From NCBI RefSeq assembly GCF_000701705.1, contig NZ_JNJP01000016.1, positions 1 through 64,000 of the forward strand: a DNA stretch of 64,000 nucleotides, read 5' to 3'. This document shows, piece by piece, positions 33,562 to 42,377 of this stretch (the first letter of the stretch is position 1; each line of letters begins with the position of its first letter). This DNA is from Bilophila wadsworthia ATCC 49260 (GTDB lineage: Bacteria; Desulfobacterota; Desulfovibrionia; Desulfovibrionales; Desulfovibrionaceae). Below the pieces are notes generated by a model. That model saw nothing but the letters and a program-made list of their open reading frames with translations, was not told the DNA's origin and did not search any database. The position numbers were made by a program, and so were the translations under genes.

Positions 33562-34338
33562 ATGACAGAACAGCTTTCATCATTGGCCTTGCAGGCCCTT
33601 GCCGTCGTCAAGGAAAGCGGCGCCATCATCGGCGCCAATCATGCCCATCCCCACACTATCCGCCATAAGGGGCGCATCGATCTCGTAACGGAAACCGATA
33701 TCGCTGTGGAGGCATTCCTGAAAGAACGCCTTGCAACCCTGGCGCCCCAGGCCGGATTCCTCGCTGAAGAGAGCGCGGAAGATCTGAGCCTGCCGGATAC
33801 CTGCTGGATCATCGATCCCGTGGACGGCACAACCAATTTTGCCCACGGCCTGCCCCTGACCGTCACGTCCGTGGCCTACCGCCTGAACGGGGAAATTGTG
33901 CTCGGCATCGTCAACGCGCCGCTGCTCCGCGAATGCTTTATTGCGGAAAAGGGGAAAGGGGCATGGCGCAACGGGGAACGCATCAGCGTCTCATCCGTGA
34001 CGGCCTGCGAGAATGCCCTTGTAGCCACCGGTTTTCCTTATGAAATCGCCAGCCGCGTGGATGAAATTCTGGAGCGAATGCGTCCTGTGCTGTCTTCTTG
34101 CCAAGGGGTACGGCGTTGCGGGGCCGCAGCACTGGATCTCGCATGGACGGCCTGCGGGCGCTTCGACGCTTTTTATGAAGACGAACTCAAACCGTGGGAC
34201 ATGGCCGCAGGCGCGCTGCTCGTCACCGAGGCCGGGGGCAGCATTTCCAATCTGGACGGCTCGCCCTTTGATCTGCGCTGGTCGATCCTCGCCGGAAACA
34301 AGGCCATGCATGAACTCATCGGAAAAATGATCCGGTAA
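33562..34338 (+). CDS. Inositol monophosphatase family protein (SuhB-like)
   Basis: 258 residues starting at ATG 33562. All Li+-sensitive phosphatase motifs are present: FLAEESAED (metal ligand Glu), WIIDPVDGTTNFAHGLP (D-P-x-D-G-T-x-N-F, Mg2+ site) and LKPWDMAAGALLVTEAGG (W-D-x-A-A-G). Family members hydrolyse inositol-1-phosphate, fructose-1,6-bisphosphate or PAP; some (SuhB) also act in rRNA maturation with Nus factors. The substrate is not determined. There is no obvious operon partner. Confidence 0.92.
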   Translation: MTEQLSSLALQALAVVKESGAIIGANHAHPHTIRHKGRIDLVTETDIAVEAFLKERLATLAPQAGFLAEESAEDLSLPDTCWIIDPVDGTTNFAHGLPLTVTSVAYRLNGEIVLGIVNAPLLRECFIAEKGKGAWRNGERISVSSVTACENALVATGFPYEIASRVDEILERMRPVLSSCQGVRRCGAAALDLAWTACGRFDAFYEDELKPWDMAAGALLVTEAGGSISNLDGSPFDLRWSILAGNKAMHELIGKMIR

Positions 34339-34542
34339 TCCAAGTACGGAACAAGGAGAGGCGGCCCGAGCCAGATAATGGAGCCCCTCTCCCGTCCCTA
34401 GCCACTCCGTGGCTACGGCCAACCTCATACGGCGCAACGGGGCCGCGCGCTCAAACAACAGGACGCGGAGAGGAAACGCGGAACAACTCCAGACACGTTC
34501 CCCACGCCAATCCCGTGCCCGTTCTCCGTAAAGCGGAACGCA

Positions 34543-35754
34543 TCAGCCTCTGGGGAGCTTTACCGCCAAGGCTTCCTCCATGCCCGCAATCGACCAGAGA
34601 TACAGCGAAACGACCGACCCGTACGGGGAATAGCGCTTGCGGCGGCGCTCAAAGCGCTCCCGCGTCAACTCCCTGTCCCCGTAGAGCAACGCCATGCCCC
34701 GCCGGATGCCCAGATCGCCCCAACTGAGCACGTCCGGACGGCACAACGAAAAAATCATGAGCATTTCCGCCGTCCACACGCCGATGCCGTTGAGGGCCGA
34801 AAGCTTCCGGATCAATTCTTCATCGGGGGCATGGCGCAGGGCCTCCAGATCCAGAGCACCGGAGGCGACTTCTCGGGCGATCCCCTGTATATATCCAACT
34901 TTACGCTGACTGAGGCCACACTGCTGGATCTGTGAGGGGTCAGCCTCCGCAAGGCCTTGCGGCGTAAAGTTCCCCACCAAAATGTGCAGCCGGTCGGAAA
35001 TCGTCTGCGCGGCCCTTCCGGAAATCTGCTGTGCAATCACGCTGTCGACGAGAGCCGTAAACAGATCCGGCTCCACCCCGCGCCGTATCGGTCCAAGCCG
35101 CTCGATCACCCGCCCAAGCCGTTTGTCCCGGCGCTTCAGCGCGTCGAGCGCCTCCCCGCCGCATGGGAACACGGGACGCAGCCGCTCCTCGCTCTCCCAA
35201 AGGCACAGCGTCGCCGCCGAGCCGAACGGCGCGTGGCGGGCCCGAAACGCCTCAAAACCTTCCTGCGTGCAGCTTCGCGGCCCATGTACCCGCATCAGGC
35301 CACTCCGCACAGCCTCGTCGTCGAACCGCAGGACGCCGGGACGCCGCAACACTCCGATCAATACGCGCACGGCAAGGCGCACATCCACGCACCGCAGCGA
35401 ACACAAGGCACCCACCGCCTCGTCGTCGGGCAGGGCGGCAAGGCGCTCCATGCCGATCTTTCCCGAGCGAACCGCCTTCGCCGCGCCGAGCAATGCATTC
35501 GCCGTTTTCTTCCCGAAGGCCTCCAACGCCGATCCTGCCTCAAGCACGCGCTCGGGGGAAACCTCCCCAATCTGTGCGGCCAACGATGCCCACGCGAACG
35601 GGAACGCATCGGATGCCCCCTTTTCCATGATCCCCTTTGCCAGCGCCGCGAACAGATCCGTTTCCAACTCGAAAGCGGCATCACCAGCGGCTTCGGCCAG
35701 CACCGGGTCCACTGAACGCAACCGGGCGAACGCCGGCTCAGTCAGCGGGGCCAT
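34543..35754 (-). CDS. Tandem-duplicated HhH-GPD DNA glycosylase (AlkA-like)
   Basis: 403 residues from ATG 35754, which has GGAG seven bases upstream and overlaps the end of ogt by 17 bp. The C-terminal half (~225-390) is an AlkA/3-methyladenine glycosylase: SVIAQQISGRAA, the helix-hairpin-helix LSALNGIGVWTAEMLMIFSL (318-337) and catalytic Asp347 in DVLSWGDLGIRRG. The N-terminal half (~28-188) aligns to it end to end (ETDLFAAL/EPDLFTAL, RFDDEAVRSG/SWGDLGIRRG, ARHAPFGSAATLCLWE/KRYSPYGSVVSLYLWS). It keeps the Asp (146) but has lost the HhH glycines (CVD for GIG). One half is therefore probably catalytic and the other structural or for damage recognition. It removes alkylated bases. Confidence 0.88.
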   Translation of the reverse strand: MAPLTEPAFARLRSVDPVLAEAAGDAAFELETDLFAALAKGIMEKGASDAFPFAWASLAAQIGEVSPERVLEAGSALEAFGKKTANALLGAAKAVRSGKIGMERLAALPDDEAVGALCSLRCVDVRLAVRVLIGVLRRPGVLRFDDEAVRSGLMRVHGPRSCTQEGFEAFRARHAPFGSAATLCLWESEERLRPVFPCGGEALDALKRRDKRLGRVIERLGPIRRGVEPDLFTALVDSVIAQQISGRAAQTISDRLHILVGNFTPQGLAEADPSQIQQCGLSQRKVGYIQGIAREVASGALDLEALRHAPDEELIRKLSALNGIGVWTAEMLMIFSLCRPDVLSWGDLGIRRGMALLYGDRELTRERFERRRKRYSPYGSVVSLYLWSIAGMEEALAVKLPRG

Positions 35755-36208
35755 ATCTACGCTCCAGCTCAAGCAAACGTTCCTTCATACCCAATCCGCC
35801 GCCGTAGCCGACAAGCGCACCGGTGCTGCCTATGATACGATGGCAAGGGACAATGATCGCAATGGGGTTCCTGTTGTTCGCCATGCCCACGGCCCGGCAG
35901 GCCTTCGGATTGCCGACGGCTTCGGCGATATCTTTATAACTTGCCGTATGGGCATAGGGAACCGTGCACAGGGCCTGCCAAACCTGCTTCATGAAAGGCG
36001 TTCCCTCATCAAACCGCAGCGGCAGGTCAAACGTTTTGCGCCGACCGGCGAAATACGCCTCCAACTGCGCAAACGCCTCGCCCAGCAGCGCCGTTTCAGG
36101 ACCTTCCGAAACGGCATCACTCCGGCCCGGCAAATAAAGACGCGTGATGGAACCCTCTTTGTCCTCTATGCCCACCCGCCCAAAGGCAGTTTCCCGAAAA
36201 CACAACAT
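35738..36208 (-). CDS. ogt: Methylated-DNA-protein cysteine methyltransferase
   Basis: 156 residues from ATG 36208 with GGGAG upstream. The active site is IIVPCHRIIGSTGALVGYGGG (PCHR with acceptor Cys), preceded by the helix-turn-helix recognition segment PYAHTASYKDIAEAVGNPKACRAVGMANNRNP. It repairs O6-alkylguanine by one-way transfer to its own cysteine. There is no Ada regulatory domain. It is first in a two-gene operon and overlaps the glycosylase gene, so both alkylation-repair functions should be produced together. Confidence 0.95.
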   Translation of the reverse strand: MLCFRETAFGRVGIEDKEGSITRLYLPGRSDAVSEGPETALLGEAFAQLEAYFAGRRKTFDLPLRFDEGTPFMKQVWQALCTVPYAHTASYKDIAEAVGNPKACRAVGMANNRNPIAIIVPCHRIIGSTGALVGYGGGLGMKERLLELERRYGPAD

Positions 36209-36443
36209 ACAAGCTCCCTTATGACTTCCACATAGCATGGATTGCTTTGTCTTGCTCCTCTCTTCAAAGCCTTTTTATCAAAAATGACGGCTTCATCCAG
36301 TGCCATACCGCCGGTTCCCCCATCTCCAGCCTTTCCTCAATCCGTCGGCATCCGGCAAAAACCAATGGCTCCGTCCGTACTAAAAGCGGATTGGCGAAAC
36401 ACAAACAAAAGCGGCAGACCCGTCTCCACCGTTGTCTTCCTTT

Positions 36444-37364
36444 CTATCCCAGCAGGGAGAACTGGCGGCTCTTCAGGCTGGCGCAACGTTGATCCGTCAC
36501 TTCATCGTCAGCGGAAAGCCTCCCTACAAGCAGCGGCGAAGCGGGATCGTGCAGCGCCGAGCCCCGCCCCACGGGGACGCCGTCCTGGTTGGCGTAACAA
36601 TAGAGGCATCCGTTCCCGCAGGTGCCGTACACGCCGACATCCACACTCGCCACACACTTGCACCCGGCCCTCTGTTGCGAGGGACGGACATCAAGGCGGC
36701 ATCCGGCCACCCGCTCGACAAGCTCACGGCTGAGGCAACCCGCGTGGACGACACCGGGGACGTCCACGTCCTCCGCACACAGGGAAAGCCGTATCCCCCT
36801 GCGCTCCGCCATCGCCGCAAACGCGGCAAGCAACCCCTTCCGAGCCTGCCCGCTGTCCCCGCAGAGCCCAAGAGCCGGTATCCGGCGGCGGAGCTTCGGG
36901 TACATATCCAGAAAACTGACGACACACGTACGCGTAACGCCTTCAAGCCGTTCCGTCAGCGCATCAAAACAGCGCACATGCCATGAAAGGGAATAGGCCC
37001 CGCTGAAAAAGATGGGATCATACCGCCAGATCACCCGTTCGCTCCCAAAAGCTTCCGACAGCCGCTTCATAGCTTCGACCAATTGCAGCTTGTCCGGAAG
37101 CCCCGGCTCAACATCACGCCCATACCCCGTCAGCGTGAATTGAAACACACAAGGCCAGCCACGCAGCAGCGCCAACCGATCCAGCAAAGGCAGCGGGTTC
37201 TTCGTCCACAAAACAAGGCAGTCCACGGCTTCGCGGGAGAACACATACCGGGTGACGCGGCGCGCATCATGGCGCACGCATACGTTGCCCGCCTCCAGCC
37301 GATTGCAAAGCCACTCAGAGTAATAGGTGGGAATATCCGTACGACGGCTCGCGCTGAAAAGCAT
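36444..37364 (-). CDS. DUF1848 protein with C-terminal CxxxCxxC motif
   Basis: 306 residues from ATG 37364, with AAGGA upstream; the longer frame to 37637 has no support. It matches DUF1848 (PF08902): N-terminal LFSASRRTDIPTYYSEWL, VLWTKNPLPLL, FQFTLTGYGRDVEPGLP and VIWRYDPIFF suggest a TIM-barrel-like core. The C-terminal part has CKC (235-237) and Cys249-x3-Cys253-x2-Cys256 in TCGNGCLYCYAN, which is exactly the spacing of the radical SAM cluster motif but at the wrong end of the protein. An Fe-S enzyme is likely; the reaction is unknown. There is no clear operon. Confidence 0.85.
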   Translation of the reverse strand: MLFSASRRTDIPTYYSEWLCNRLEAGNVCVRHDARRVTRYVFSREAVDCLVLWTKNPLPLLDRLALLRGWPCVFQFTLTGYGRDVEPGLPDKLQLVEAMKRLSEAFGSERVIWRYDPIFFSGAYSLSWHVRCFDALTERLEGVTRTCVVSFLDMYPKLRRRIPALGLCGDSGQARKGLLAAFAAMAERRGIRLSLCAEDVDVPGVVHAGCLSRELVERVAGCRLDVRPSQQRAGCKCVASVDVGVYGTCGNGCLYCYANQDGVPVGRGSALHDPASPLLVGRLSADDEVTDQRCASLKSRQFSLLG

Positions 37365-37617
37365 ATCTTTTTCCTTGCCGTATTTCCCGGTTCTCCGCAA
37401 CGGGCACCGCTCCCCCCATCCCGTGTATGCAAGGAAGACCTGCCCCGCCGGGCCGCGACGCTTCACCTTTCCCCCCCACGCACCGAAAACGCCTTCATGC
37501 GGCCATGCCCGAAAGCCAACTCCCCGCCCTCCATCCCCAAACAACTCCCGCCTTCCGCACGGCAGGAACTCCCGCCGCACGGCCTCCCCCGCTCTTCCGC
37601 TCCCCTCACCCACGTAC
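37365..37617. other. Intergenic region upstream of the DUF1848 gene
   Basis: About 250 GC-rich bases between the DUF1848 start and the TRAP terminator. I find no supported gene, repeat or clear promoter; the open frames here are unsupported extensions. Confidence 0.4.
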
Positions 37618-37648
37618 AAAAAAGGGCAGGCCCGCAAGCCCGCCCTTT
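37618..37648 (-). terminator. Terminator of the dctPQM TRAP operon
   Basis: AAAGGGC-GGGC and GGCC-TGCCCTTT arms followed by TTTTTT on the minus strand, 21 bases after the DctM stop codon. Confidence 0.88.
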
Positions 37649-37668
37649 AGTTACCTGGTTTCCCGGCG

Positions 37669-38958
37669 CTACTTCATGAGGAACTTCATGGGTTCGATGG
37701 ACAGCGAGGGGAAGAACAGAAGCAGGAACAGCACCAGCATTTCCACGATAAGGAAGGGAGCCATGTTCCGCACCAGATTGCCGATCTTGATGTTCCCGAT
37801 GCCGCAGACCACATAGAGCACCGTGCCCACGGGCGGCGTGATGACGCCGATGCCGAGGTTCAGGATGAACAGCAGCCCGAAGAAGTACGGATCGATGCCC
37901 GCCTGCTGGATCAGGGGATAGAACACCGGCGCGAAAATCAGCACGTTCGGCGTCAGGTCCATCACCATGCCCGCAAGGAACAGGAAGACGTTGATCGAAA
38001 GCAGCAGAAGGATCGGGGAATCCACCAGCGGCTGGAAGAGTTCCGCCACCTGCATGGGGATTTGCGCCGAGGTGATGAACCAGCCCACCGCCGTGGCCGT
38101 GGCCACGATCAGCATGACGACGGAGGTGGTACGTGCCGCGCGGGCGCTCACGGCGAGCAGGCCCTTGAAGGTCAGCTCACGGTAATACAGGGTACACACG
38201 GCAATGGCATACACGCAGGCGAACGCGCCGCCTTCCGTGGGCGTGAAGACGCCGAACCGGATGCCGCCAAGCAGCAGCACGGGCATCATGAATGCGGGCA
38301 TGGCGTCCCGGACGATCTTCGAGGCTTCACCCTTTTTGAACTCGATCTTTTCCTTATAGCCGTCAATGCGGACGATAAAGAACCATGTGACCATCAGGCA
38401 GAGGCCGATGATCAGGCCGGGGACCAGACCGATCATGAACAGCTTGGTGATGGAGAGGCCCACGGTCGCGCCGAGCAGGATAAAGTTGGTGCTCGGGGGG
38501 ATGATGGGGCCGAGGATGGCGCCGGAGGCGATGACGCCGCCCGCGCGGCCGGGCTTATACCCAGCCTGCGCCATCATGGGCAGGAGCAGGCTGCCGAGGG
38601 CAGCGGCTTCGCCCACGGAACTGCCCATCAGACCCGCGAAAATCACGCTGGACACGATGGCGGCATAGCCGAGGCCGCCGCGGACGCGGCCGATGATGAG
38701 CTGCGCAAGCTTGACCACCCGCTTCGACAGGCCGCCTTCGGTCATGATTTCACCGGCGAACACGAAGAAGGGGATGGCCATCAAGGGATAGTTGTTCGCG
38801 CCGTCCAGCATGGACTGCGGGATGATCATGACGAACATGCTGTCCCACATGCCGCCGTAATACATCAGGACCATAGAACACAGGACAAGCACGATGGCGA
38901 TCGGAATGCCCAACGCGAGGAAGCCGAACAGGCTGACCAAAAAGACGACAAGTTCCAT
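37669..38958 (-). CDS. dctM: TRAP transporter large permease (DctM)
   Basis: 429 residues; ATG 38958 with GGGAG upstream. About 12-13 membrane segments. DctM signatures: LALGIPIAIVLVLCSMVLMY, GGLSKRVVKLAQLIIGRVRGG, GLMGSSVGEAAALGSLLLPMM, IPPSTNFILLGATVG and ITPPVGTVLYVVCGIG. It is the Na+-coupled channel of a separate-subunit TRAP system with the DctQ and DctP genes immediately upstream. Substrate unassigned. Confidence 0.95.
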   Translation of the reverse strand: MELVVFLVSLFGFLALGIPIAIVLVLCSMVLMYYGGMWDSMFVMIIPQSMLDGANNYPLMAIPFFVFAGEIMTEGGLSKRVVKLAQLIIGRVRGGLGYAAIVSSVIFAGLMGSSVGEAAALGSLLLPMMAQAGYKPGRAGGVIASGAILGPIIPPSTNFILLGATVGLSITKLFMIGLVPGLIIGLCLMVTWFFIVRIDGYKEKIEFKKGEASKIVRDAMPAFMMPVLLLGGIRFGVFTPTEGGAFACVYAIAVCTLYYRELTFKGLLAVSARAARTTSVVMLIVATATAVGWFITSAQIPMQVAELFQPLVDSPILLLLSINVFLFLAGMVMDLTPNVLIFAPVFYPLIQQAGIDPYFFGLLFILNLGIGVITPPVGTVLYVVCGIGNIKIGNLVRNMAPFLIVEMLVLFLLLFFPSLSIEPMKFLMK

Positions 38959-38968
38959 GTTCTCTCCC

Positions 38969-39541
38969 CTATTCCGTTTTGGGCGCGGTGTTGAACTCGC
39001 CGGCGGGCGTGCGGATCAGCCGCACGATGTCCCGCAGGTGGATGATGATCACGGCAAAGGCCATGACGGGCAGCGTCCCGTTGATGAAGGCCATGTTCAC
39101 GTCGGTAGCGACGGAATAGGTGTCCAGCGTCTGGAGCACCACGGAAATACCGCCGAAAAGCAGCAGCACCAGAGCCGCAAGCATGAACAGGGAGGCGACG
39201 ATGTCCACGGCCTTGCGCGACGCGCCGCTGATCATGTTGACGAACATGTCCACCGCGATGTGCTTGTGCCGGTAAAAAGCTTCAATGCCGCCGATGAACG
39301 TGATGTAGATGAAAAGGAACCGGGCCCATTCCTCACTCGGCGCAAAGCTCGAGCGGAACACGTACCGCAGGAAGGCATTGAAAAACACGAGGCCGATCAT
39401 CCCCAAGAAAATAGCGGCGCAAAAGACTTCAAAGGCCCGTTCGCCTTTGCCTTTCGCGGCTTCTTCCCGGCGGATTTCCTCCTCGGTTTCGGTTTCCTCT
39501 ATACGTTCCGGCGGCATGACCGGTTTGTTTTCACTGCTCAT
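38969..39541 (-). CDS. dctQ: TRAP transporter small permease (DctQ)
   Basis: 190 residues; ATG 39541, GGGG upstream. A ~40-residue charged N-terminal extension (PERIEETETEEEIRREEAAKG) precedes four membrane helices with the DctQ motif SEEWARFLFIYITFIGGIEAFYRHKHIAVDM. The extension is longer than in most DctQ proteins. It ends 10 bases before dctM, so the two are translated together. Confidence 0.93.
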   Translation of the reverse strand: MSSENKPVMPPERIEETETEEEIRREEAAKGKGERAFEVFCAAIFLGMIGLVFFNAFLRYVFRSSFAPSEEWARFLFIYITFIGGIEAFYRHKHIAVDMFVNMISGASRKAVDIVASLFMLAALVLLLFGGISVVLQTLDTYSVATDVNMAFINGTLPVMAFAVIIIHLRDIVRLIRTPAGEFNTAPKTE

Positions 39542-39594
39542 GATGTACCCCTGGGCGTGATGGTCGGGCCCATGCGACAGACATGGGCTTGAGG

Positions 39595-39631
39595 GAAAAA
39601 AAGGGCCTCCGGCCTGCGCCGGAAGCCCTGT
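39595..39631 (-). terminator. Internal attenuating terminator between dctP and dctQ
   Basis: AGGGCTTCCGGC and GCCGGAGGCCCT form a stem followed by seven T on the minus strand. Placed between the binding protein and the permease genes, it would lower permease output relative to the binding protein, a common pattern in transporter operons. Confidence 0.85.
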
Positions 39632-39645
39632 TGAGAACGCAAACG

Positions 39646-40650
39646 TTACTTCGCCTGACGATAAGAGTCCGCGCTGTCAAGGATTTCCTTGGCATTCGGG
39701 ACGGTGTCATAGAAAAGCTTCCAGCTGCGCTTGCCGGCGTCCTGCATGAACTTGTGCAGTTCGGGGGAAGGTTCGCTGACATGGCCGCCGGCTTCGGTGA
39801 TGGTCTTCACGGCGTCCGCATCGACCTTTTCCACGAGATCCCACACGTAGTCGGCGGAACGCTTGGCGGCTTCGTCGATCCACTTCTTGTCCTGTTCGGG
39901 CAGGGACTGGTAGAACTTTTCGTTGATGTACAGGGAGTGGATGACGAGCAGGTGGCCGGTGAGGGTGATCTCAGGCGTGGTCTCGTACATCTTGATGCTC
40001 ACGATATCGGACAGGGGGCTGTCGCCGCCGTCGATAACGCCCTGATCAAGCGCGCCGGTCACTTCGGCGAAAGGCATGGGCTGGCCGCTGATGCCGCATT
40101 CCTTGGCAAAGTTGATGTACAAGGGGATGTTCGGCACGCGCATACGCAGGTGCTTCATGTCGTCGATGGTCGCCACCGGCTTTTTGGTGTAGAAATGGCG
40201 GAAGCCCAGGGGGAAGGCGTTCAGCACGCGCATACCGGACTTTTCGGTGAAGCCGTTGGTGATCAGTTCGAACGTCTTGCCGCCGTTCATGGCACGGCGG
40301 GCGTGGGCGTAGTCGTCGAACAGCATGGGCGTTTCGAGCATGGCCATGGAAGGCTGGATGGCGGACGTCTGGGTTCCGGTGGCGCACATCTGGATGATGC
40401 CCTTGCGGGTGCTGGCGATGTAGGCGTCTTCCTTGCCGAGCTGGCTGTTCGGGAACACCTGCACGTCGTATTTGCCGCCGGACAGTTCCTTCAGGATTTC
40501 ACCGAATTTACGCATACCGAGGGTTTCAGGTTCCCCGTCGGGCTTCATACCGGCCATTTTGATGACAACTTTGTCGGCCGCGAAGCTGGAAGTCGCGGTA
40601 ACGCCGAGCAACAGACCGCAAGCGATGAGCAAGGCCAATGCACGTTTCAT
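39646..40650 (-). CDS. dctP: TRAP transporter solute-binding protein (DctP)
   Basis: 334 residues from ATG 40650, with GGTGGAG upstream. Signal peptide residues 1-24 (ending SSFAA). Family features: KMAGMKPDGEPETLGMRKFGEILKELSGG, VFPNSQLGKEDAYIASTRKG, HLRMRVPNIPLYINFAK (binding-site Arg) and MPFAEVTGALDQGVIDGGDSPLSDIVSIKM. It captures an organic acid for DctQM. It differs clearly from the DctP at 28646, so the two systems likely take different substrates. Confidence 0.94.
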   Translation of the reverse strand: MKRALALLIACGLLLGVTATSSFAADKVVIKMAGMKPDGEPETLGMRKFGEILKELSGGKYDVQVFPNSQLGKEDAYIASTRKGIIQMCATGTQTSAIQPSMAMLETPMLFDDYAHARRAMNGGKTFELITNGFTEKSGMRVLNAFPLGFRHFYTKKPVATIDDMKHLRMRVPNIPLYINFAKECGISGQPMPFAEVTGALDQGVIDGGDSPLSDIVSIKMYETTPEITLTGHLLVIHSLYINEKFYQSLPEQDKKWIDEAAKRSADYVWDLVEKVDADAVKTITEAGGHVSEPSPELHKFMQDAGKRSWKLFYDTVPNAKEILDSADSYRQAK

Positions 40651-41247
40651 GTTTCTCCACCTTTTTACGGTTCGAATGTGAACATTTCTCCCCGGCTGCG
40701 TTTTCGTGAGGAAAAACATTCCTGACGTGCCGCATGGGGAGATCTCCTGCCTTTCGCGCCTGTGCGCCCTCCTCCGCAACATCACTCTGAGAACCGGAAA
40801 CGCACAACAATGCTGGGAACCGGTTCATTTCCATTCCGTTTCACCCCTGTGAAAACGGCGTACGGCATAAACGGAGTTCGGCCGGGATTGACGGACACCC
40901 CCATGTCTCTCTTACGTCATTCCTCAGCCGAAAGAGGATAAAAACTATCAGGAAGCGAAAGGCAAGCCCCGTTCGATAGCGAGAATTATACTAATCTGAA
41001 ATCTTTTTGTTGGGAATAGAGTAACGGGCCTCTTCTTTGTCATTCTTTTGTAACATTCGCGCTCTTTCCAAGATTTTTCTTAATAATTCAGTGGATAATA
41101 AAAAAGAAAAAATCTTTGGGGATGTTGCCCCGCGAGACCTCGGATTCCCCCCTCCAGCCGGATGTTTCGACTGTTGACAAAGCGGCCCGCAAGATCGACA
41201 GGAATTCCGGCATCCTTTCGGACCGTTCCCTTTTTTGGAGTATTTTC
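40651..41247. other. Divergent intergenic region with TRAP promoter candidate
   Basis: 597 bases between dctP and the NapH-like gene. On the minus strand a perfect TATAAT (40985-40990) could be the -10 of the TRAP operon; the -35 at 17 bp is poor (CCAACA, 41008-41013), suggesting an activator. The leader would be ~330 bases. On the plus side, 41100-41247 shows only the AGGA-like ribosome region of the next gene. No small gene is evident. Confidence 0.45.
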
Positions 41248-42216
41248 ATGCATCCTTTCTCTTCGGCGCGCCTGCACCGCCTTATCCAGCTTGGTTTCGT
41301 CCTCTTTCTCTCCTGGGTCGCGTGGCGGCTCCATGAGTATGCCCAAGGGGTATCCGGAAACGGCGCATTCGTCCCCCGCCCCGCCGCCGCGGAAGCCTTC
41401 CTCCCCCTGAGCGCCCTGCTCGGCCTCAAGCGTCTCCTGCTCACCGGGCAATACGATCCCATCCATCCCGCGGGATTGACCATCCTGCTTGTCGCCTTGT
41501 GTACGGCCATCCTGTGCCGCCGGGGGTTCTGCGGCTACCTTTGCCCCGTCGGCTGGCTCTCCGGCCTCCTCGCCCGTCTGGGGACACGGCTTGGCGTGAG
41601 CTGCCGCCCCGGAAGGCGGCTCGAATGGCTCCTCTCCGCGCCCAAATACGTGCTTCTTGCCGCCATCCTGTACAGCTTCGTGGTCAGCATGGACCTCCCC
41701 AGCATCGAATGGTTCCTCAAGTCGCCCTACAACCTCGTCGCCGACATCAAGATGCTCCAGTATTTCCTTGCCCCCGGGACGCTGACCCTCGGAGTGATCG
41801 TCGTCATGGTTCTGGGCTCGATCTTCCTGCCGGGCTTCTGGTGCCGGGGCTTCTGCCCCTACGGCGCCCTGCTCGGCCTCCTATCGCTGCTCTCACCGAT
41901 GGCGGTCAACCGTAACCCCGCCTCCTGCTCCGGCTGCGGGCGCTGCGCCGCGGCCTGCCCGTCGCGGATTCCCGTCGACGAGCGCAAACGACTCTCCGGC
42001 CCCGAGTGCGTGGGCTGTACGGAATGCGTAAGCGCCTGCCCCTCCCGCTGCCTCGACATACGGTTCGGCTACGGGACCGGAGCCCTCCGCCTTCCGGCGT
42101 GGGGCATCGCCGCCGGGACGCTGCTCATCCTCCTGATCGGCTATGCCGCCGCCGTTTTCACCGGCCACTGGGAAGCGGATCTGCCCCCGCAGATGATCCG
42201 TATGTTCCTCAACTGA
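41248..42216 (+). CDS. NapH-like membrane polyferredoxin
   Basis: 322 residues from ATG 41248 (TTGGAG upstream). Four to five membrane helices with two cytoplasmic cysteine motifs, CRRGFCGYLCPVGW and WCRGFCPYGALLG, as in NapH/NosR/CcoG. Two [4Fe-4S] ferredoxin motifs follow: CSGCGRCAAACP and CVGCTECVSACP. Such proteins carry electrons from quinol or the cytosol to periplasmic reductases or maturation factors. No nap or nos gene is nearby, so the electron acceptor is unknown. A final membrane helix ends the protein. Confidence 0.9.
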   Translation: MHPFSSARLHRLIQLGFVLFLSWVAWRLHEYAQGVSGNGAFVPRPAAAEAFLPLSALLGLKRLLLTGQYDPIHPAGLTILLVALCTAILCRRGFCGYLCPVGWLSGLLARLGTRLGVSCRPGRRLEWLLSAPKYVLLAAILYSFVVSMDLPSIEWFLKSPYNLVADIKMLQYFLAPGTLTLGVIVVMVLGSIFLPGFWCRGFCPYGALLGLLSLLSPMAVNRNPASCSGCGRCAAACPSRIPVDERKRLSGPECVGCTECVSACPSRCLDIRFGYGTGALRLPAWGIAAGTLLILLIGYAAAVFTGHWEADLPPQMIRMFLN

Positions 42217-42377
42217 CCGGTACGGACAACATGAGGAGGCACACAAACGCCTTCATCCGGCCTCCCCTTCCGTAATCCCAAACCGGAAACGGCGTTCCGC
42301 TGGATTCTATCGGCGGATTGTGCGACACTGCCACACAAAACGGCCCTTTCCTTCAGATCGCAACAAGGATGCTTTCA

